From assembly GCF_000705555.1 (NCBI RefSeq), contig NZ_JMQN01000015.1, positions 310,001 through 374,000 of the forward strand: a stretch of DNA of 64,000 nucleotides, in the 5' to 3' direction. The DNA comes from Marinobacterium lacunae (lineage in GTDB: Bacteria; Pseudomonadota; Gammaproteobacteria; Pseudomonadales; Balneatricaceae). The notes under the pieces were generated by a model. The model saw only the letters and a program-made list of their open reading frames with translations, was not told where the DNA came from and made no database searches. The translations under genes were made by a program, and so were the position numbers. This document shows positions 62,381 through 64,000 of the stretch, one piece after another (the stretch's first letter is position 1; every line of letters begins with the position of its first letter).

Positions 62381-63462
62381 CGATGCGAGTCCTGACGTGC
62401 CCAGCGGCGTTCGGCATAGCGTTGGTGACGCGCACGCGTCTCCGGGGCCGGTATCCAGTTGTGCCATGAACGTACCGCATCGATTAGAAACGTGAGCAGC
62501 GCGTGGTGCCGTCGCAGGGTGCGGCGCTGGCGGTGCGGCACGGTAGGGTTGAACAGGCCGCTGTAGCTCGTCATCTGACGAAGGTTTTTCTTTACCCAGA
62601 GCCAGGAACCCATTTCAAGCGTCAGTGGCAGAAAAGCCGCGTCGTGCCGGGTGTGGTATTCGCTGTAGAGGTAGTCCCACAGGTCGCCATGGGTGCGGTA
62701 GTGATGATGCTGGGGCTCGAACAGGTAGGGGTGATGGGGGTGGGCGCGCTCGAACAGCCGCACCAGTGCGTGAAGCTCCGCCACATGTTCGAATAACCGG
62801 TTACTACCGGCATAGGGAAACCAGACTCTATCGCGCATTCCAAAGCCAGAGTGGCAGTCCAGCGCGAGCACGAAAGGGGAGGTGGCGCACTGGTGCGTCA
62901 CCAGATCGCATAGGGCCTGAGCCTCGGGCTGCATCGGCTGCTCGGCGTTGCCCCGGTACCAGGGCAGCCATGACGCCAGACGATGACCCGACACCAGCCA
63001 GGGGCTTGGCATTTCGGCGTCAATGGGGGCGTTGCGCATCAGATCCACACCCTGTCCGTTACTGCGCCACCCTCTGGCCATGCCTACAGGGTTGAGCAGC
63101 GGCAGGAAGATCAGCCGGATCTCGGTAAGCGTCTGTTTCAGACATTCGTCCCACTGCAGGCGGTGAATCAGAGTCGCCAGATGCGCGATCAGCAGCTGCG
63201 AACCGATTCGTTCGATACCGTGTATGCCGCCGCACAGAAGCATCACTGGCGCGTCAGCGCGTGTACTGCCAAGCTCGATGCTGTAGAGCGGCAGCTCCAC
63301 CGCACCATCGTATACAGTGCCGATTACGTCTGGACGCAGATAGCCTTCGCCCTTTCTTATCAGGCGTTGTACAAGGCGCATTTCAGGCAGGCGCTGGCGG
63401 CAGTAGTCTGCCAGCACTGTGTGCCGGGATATATCATTCGAGATGTCGAGCAGAGTATCCAT
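62377..63462 (-). CDS. M14-family zinc carboxypeptidase/deacylase (succinylglutamate desuccinylase-like)
   Basis: About 361 aa. Zinc ligands are seen as G-G-I-H-G-I-E (His and Glu near residue 82) and D-C-H-S-G-F-G (His near 203), and the catalytic Glu is likely in L-T-L-E-M-G-S-W near 280. Family members remove acyl groups or C-terminal residues from amino-acid derivatives. ATG 63462 is taken; GTG 63480 in frame is an alternative. First gene of a two-gene unit with the alpha/beta hydrolase, downstream of an oligopeptide-type binding protein, suggesting peptide or acyl-amino-acid use. Confidence 0.85.
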   Translation of the reverse strand: MDTLLDISNDISRHTVLADYCRQRLPEMRLVQRLIRKGEGYLRPDVIGTVYDGAVELPLYSIELGSTRADAPVMLLCGGIHGIERIGSQLLIAHLATLIHRLQWDECLKQTLTEIRLIFLPLLNPVGMARGWRSNGQGVDLMRNAPIDAEMPSPWLVSGHRLASWLPWYRGNAEQPMQPEAQALCDLVTHQCATSPFVLALDCHSGFGMRDRVWFPYAGSNRLFEHVAELHALVRLFERAHPHHPYLFEPQHHHYRTHGDLWDYLYSEYHTRHDAAFLPLTLEMGSWLWVKKNLRQMTSYSGLFNPTVPHRQRRTLRRHHALLTFLIDAVRSWHNWIPAPETRARHQRYAERRWARQDSHR

Positions 63463-63534
63463 CACCGCGGTCGTCTTCACCTGTAGGCGTCTTGCTAAAA
63501 GTGTAGACGTCCGACACGACGGCGTGACCGGTAC

Positions 63535-64000
63535 TTACTTGGTCCAGTGAATATCCTGCAATACAAACGAGGGGATAGGGCTGTTTTCCCAGAACCCGCT
63601 GAGGCTTCGGTGCATGAGGTTCTCTTCGGGACGGCGGAACAGGAACACATTCACGGCGTCATCGGCAAGTTTGCGTTGAGCCTCACCCAGCATCAGGTTG
63701 AGGTCATGAGGGGTGCGGGTGGCCAACACACGTTTCCAGATCGCCTTGAATTCGGTGTTGTCATAATTGAAGTAGTAGTCGTCTCTGGCATAAATATTCA
63801 TGTCCATCGGCTCGACGTGCATGATCAGTGTCAGGTCGTAATCCTTGTCGGTGAACACCTTCTTTAACCACTGTTTCCAGTCCACTTGTTCAAGCTCGAC
63901 CCGAAAACCCACTGCCTCCAGGTCGGAGGCGATCCGCACACCGCCGTAGCGACCGTAGTCGGTGGGGGGCAGGCTAAGCTTGATCAACCTGCCATCTGCA
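63535..64000 (-). CDS. Peptide-type ABC transporter substrate-binding protein (family 5), 3' end only
   Basis: C-terminal about 155 residues of a DppA/OppA-type periplasmic binding protein; the frame stays open to the right edge, so the start lies beyond the window. The I-A-S-D-L-E-A-V-G-F-R-V-E-L stretch and Y-D-L-T-L near residue 50 of the visible part are the usual SBP family 5 pattern. Probable partner of an uptake system feeding the neighbouring deacylase and hydrolase. Confidence 0.85.
   Translation of the reverse strand, partial: ADGRLIKLSLPPTDYGRYGGVRIASDLEAVGFRVELEQVDWKQWLKKVFTDKDYDLTLIMHVEPMDMNIYARDDYYFNYDNTEFKAIWKRVLATRTPHDLNLMLGEAQRKLADDAVNVFLFRRPEENLMHRSLSGFWENSPIPSFVLQDIHWTK

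Noticed and set aside
1-64000. tRNA, rRNA, prophage, insertion sequence and secretion-system genes
   Set aside because: None was seen: no transposase-like or integrase-like protein, no cloverleaf-like sequence noticed and no ribosomal RNA stretch, though small RNAs cannot be excluded without computation.

Overview
The window looks like chromosomal DNA of a marine-type gammaproteobacterium. Evidence: high-GC coding sequence packed on both strands, close matches by memory to enterobacterial/pseudomonad housekeeping proteins (FumC, PdxH, YbiT, RhlE, ArfB, LetAB-type lipid transport, DUF188 and DUF2339 proteins) and a large set of cyclic-di-GMP sensors. An Oceanospirillales or Pseudomonadales relative is a guess; no rRNA, tRNA, insertion sequence, prophage or CRISPR array was seen.

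Layout. 1-5056: end of a branched-chain-type ABC uptake operon (LivM end, LivG, LivF) running into an iron-dependent alcohol dehydrogenase and a succinate-semialdehyde-type dehydrogenase, closed by a strong terminator. 5116-10926: fumarase C and an RND efflux pair on the minus strand. 11092-20478: alpha/beta hydrolase and D-glycerate 3-kinase, then a minus-strand lipid-transport operon (two PqiA/LetA half proteins, a seven-MCE-domain LetB-like tunnel and a lipoprotein), pdxH, a SlyD-like isomerase, and an AT-rich patch with a ParC-like small gene. 20499-28831: DUF2339 membrane protein, several small conserved genes, then a sulfite-handling group (TSUP exporter, molybdenum sulfite dehydrogenase, cytochrome c). 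28836-37710: ArgD-like aminotransferase behind an attenuator-like leader, a membrane-bound C13 (legumain-type) peptidase, an MHYT hybrid kinase with an HD-GYP response regulator, MsrBA and ArfB.

37729-44393 is the most intriguing block. A DeoR-type repressor diverges from a tightly overlapping operon of a solute-binding protein, fused permease, ATPase, beta-CASP-like metallo-hydrolase, histidine phosphatase and a phosphatase resembling the 3'-phosphatase half of T4 polynucleotide kinase. This suggests uptake and dephosphorylation of an unknown phosphoester. 44415-48487: two c-di-GMP enzymes. 48677-54771: YbiT, RhlE, a DsbA-family protein, AraC regulator and aldo/keto reductase. 54847-57433: a small membrane protein, an octaheme cytochrome of the hydroxylamine-oxidoreductase family and its NrfH/NapC-type quinol partner. 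57825-63987: a large MASE1/PAS/GAF diguanylate cyclase, a hydrolase, an M14-type deacylase and the end of an oligopeptide-type binding protein that leaves the window.

Recurring themes are translational coupling by 4-nt overlaps, unusual TTG starts, convergent genes whose stop codons overlap in a single YTAG tetranucleotide, and mRNA leaders that can fold over ribosome binding sites. All family assignments are by reading motifs, without database searches.
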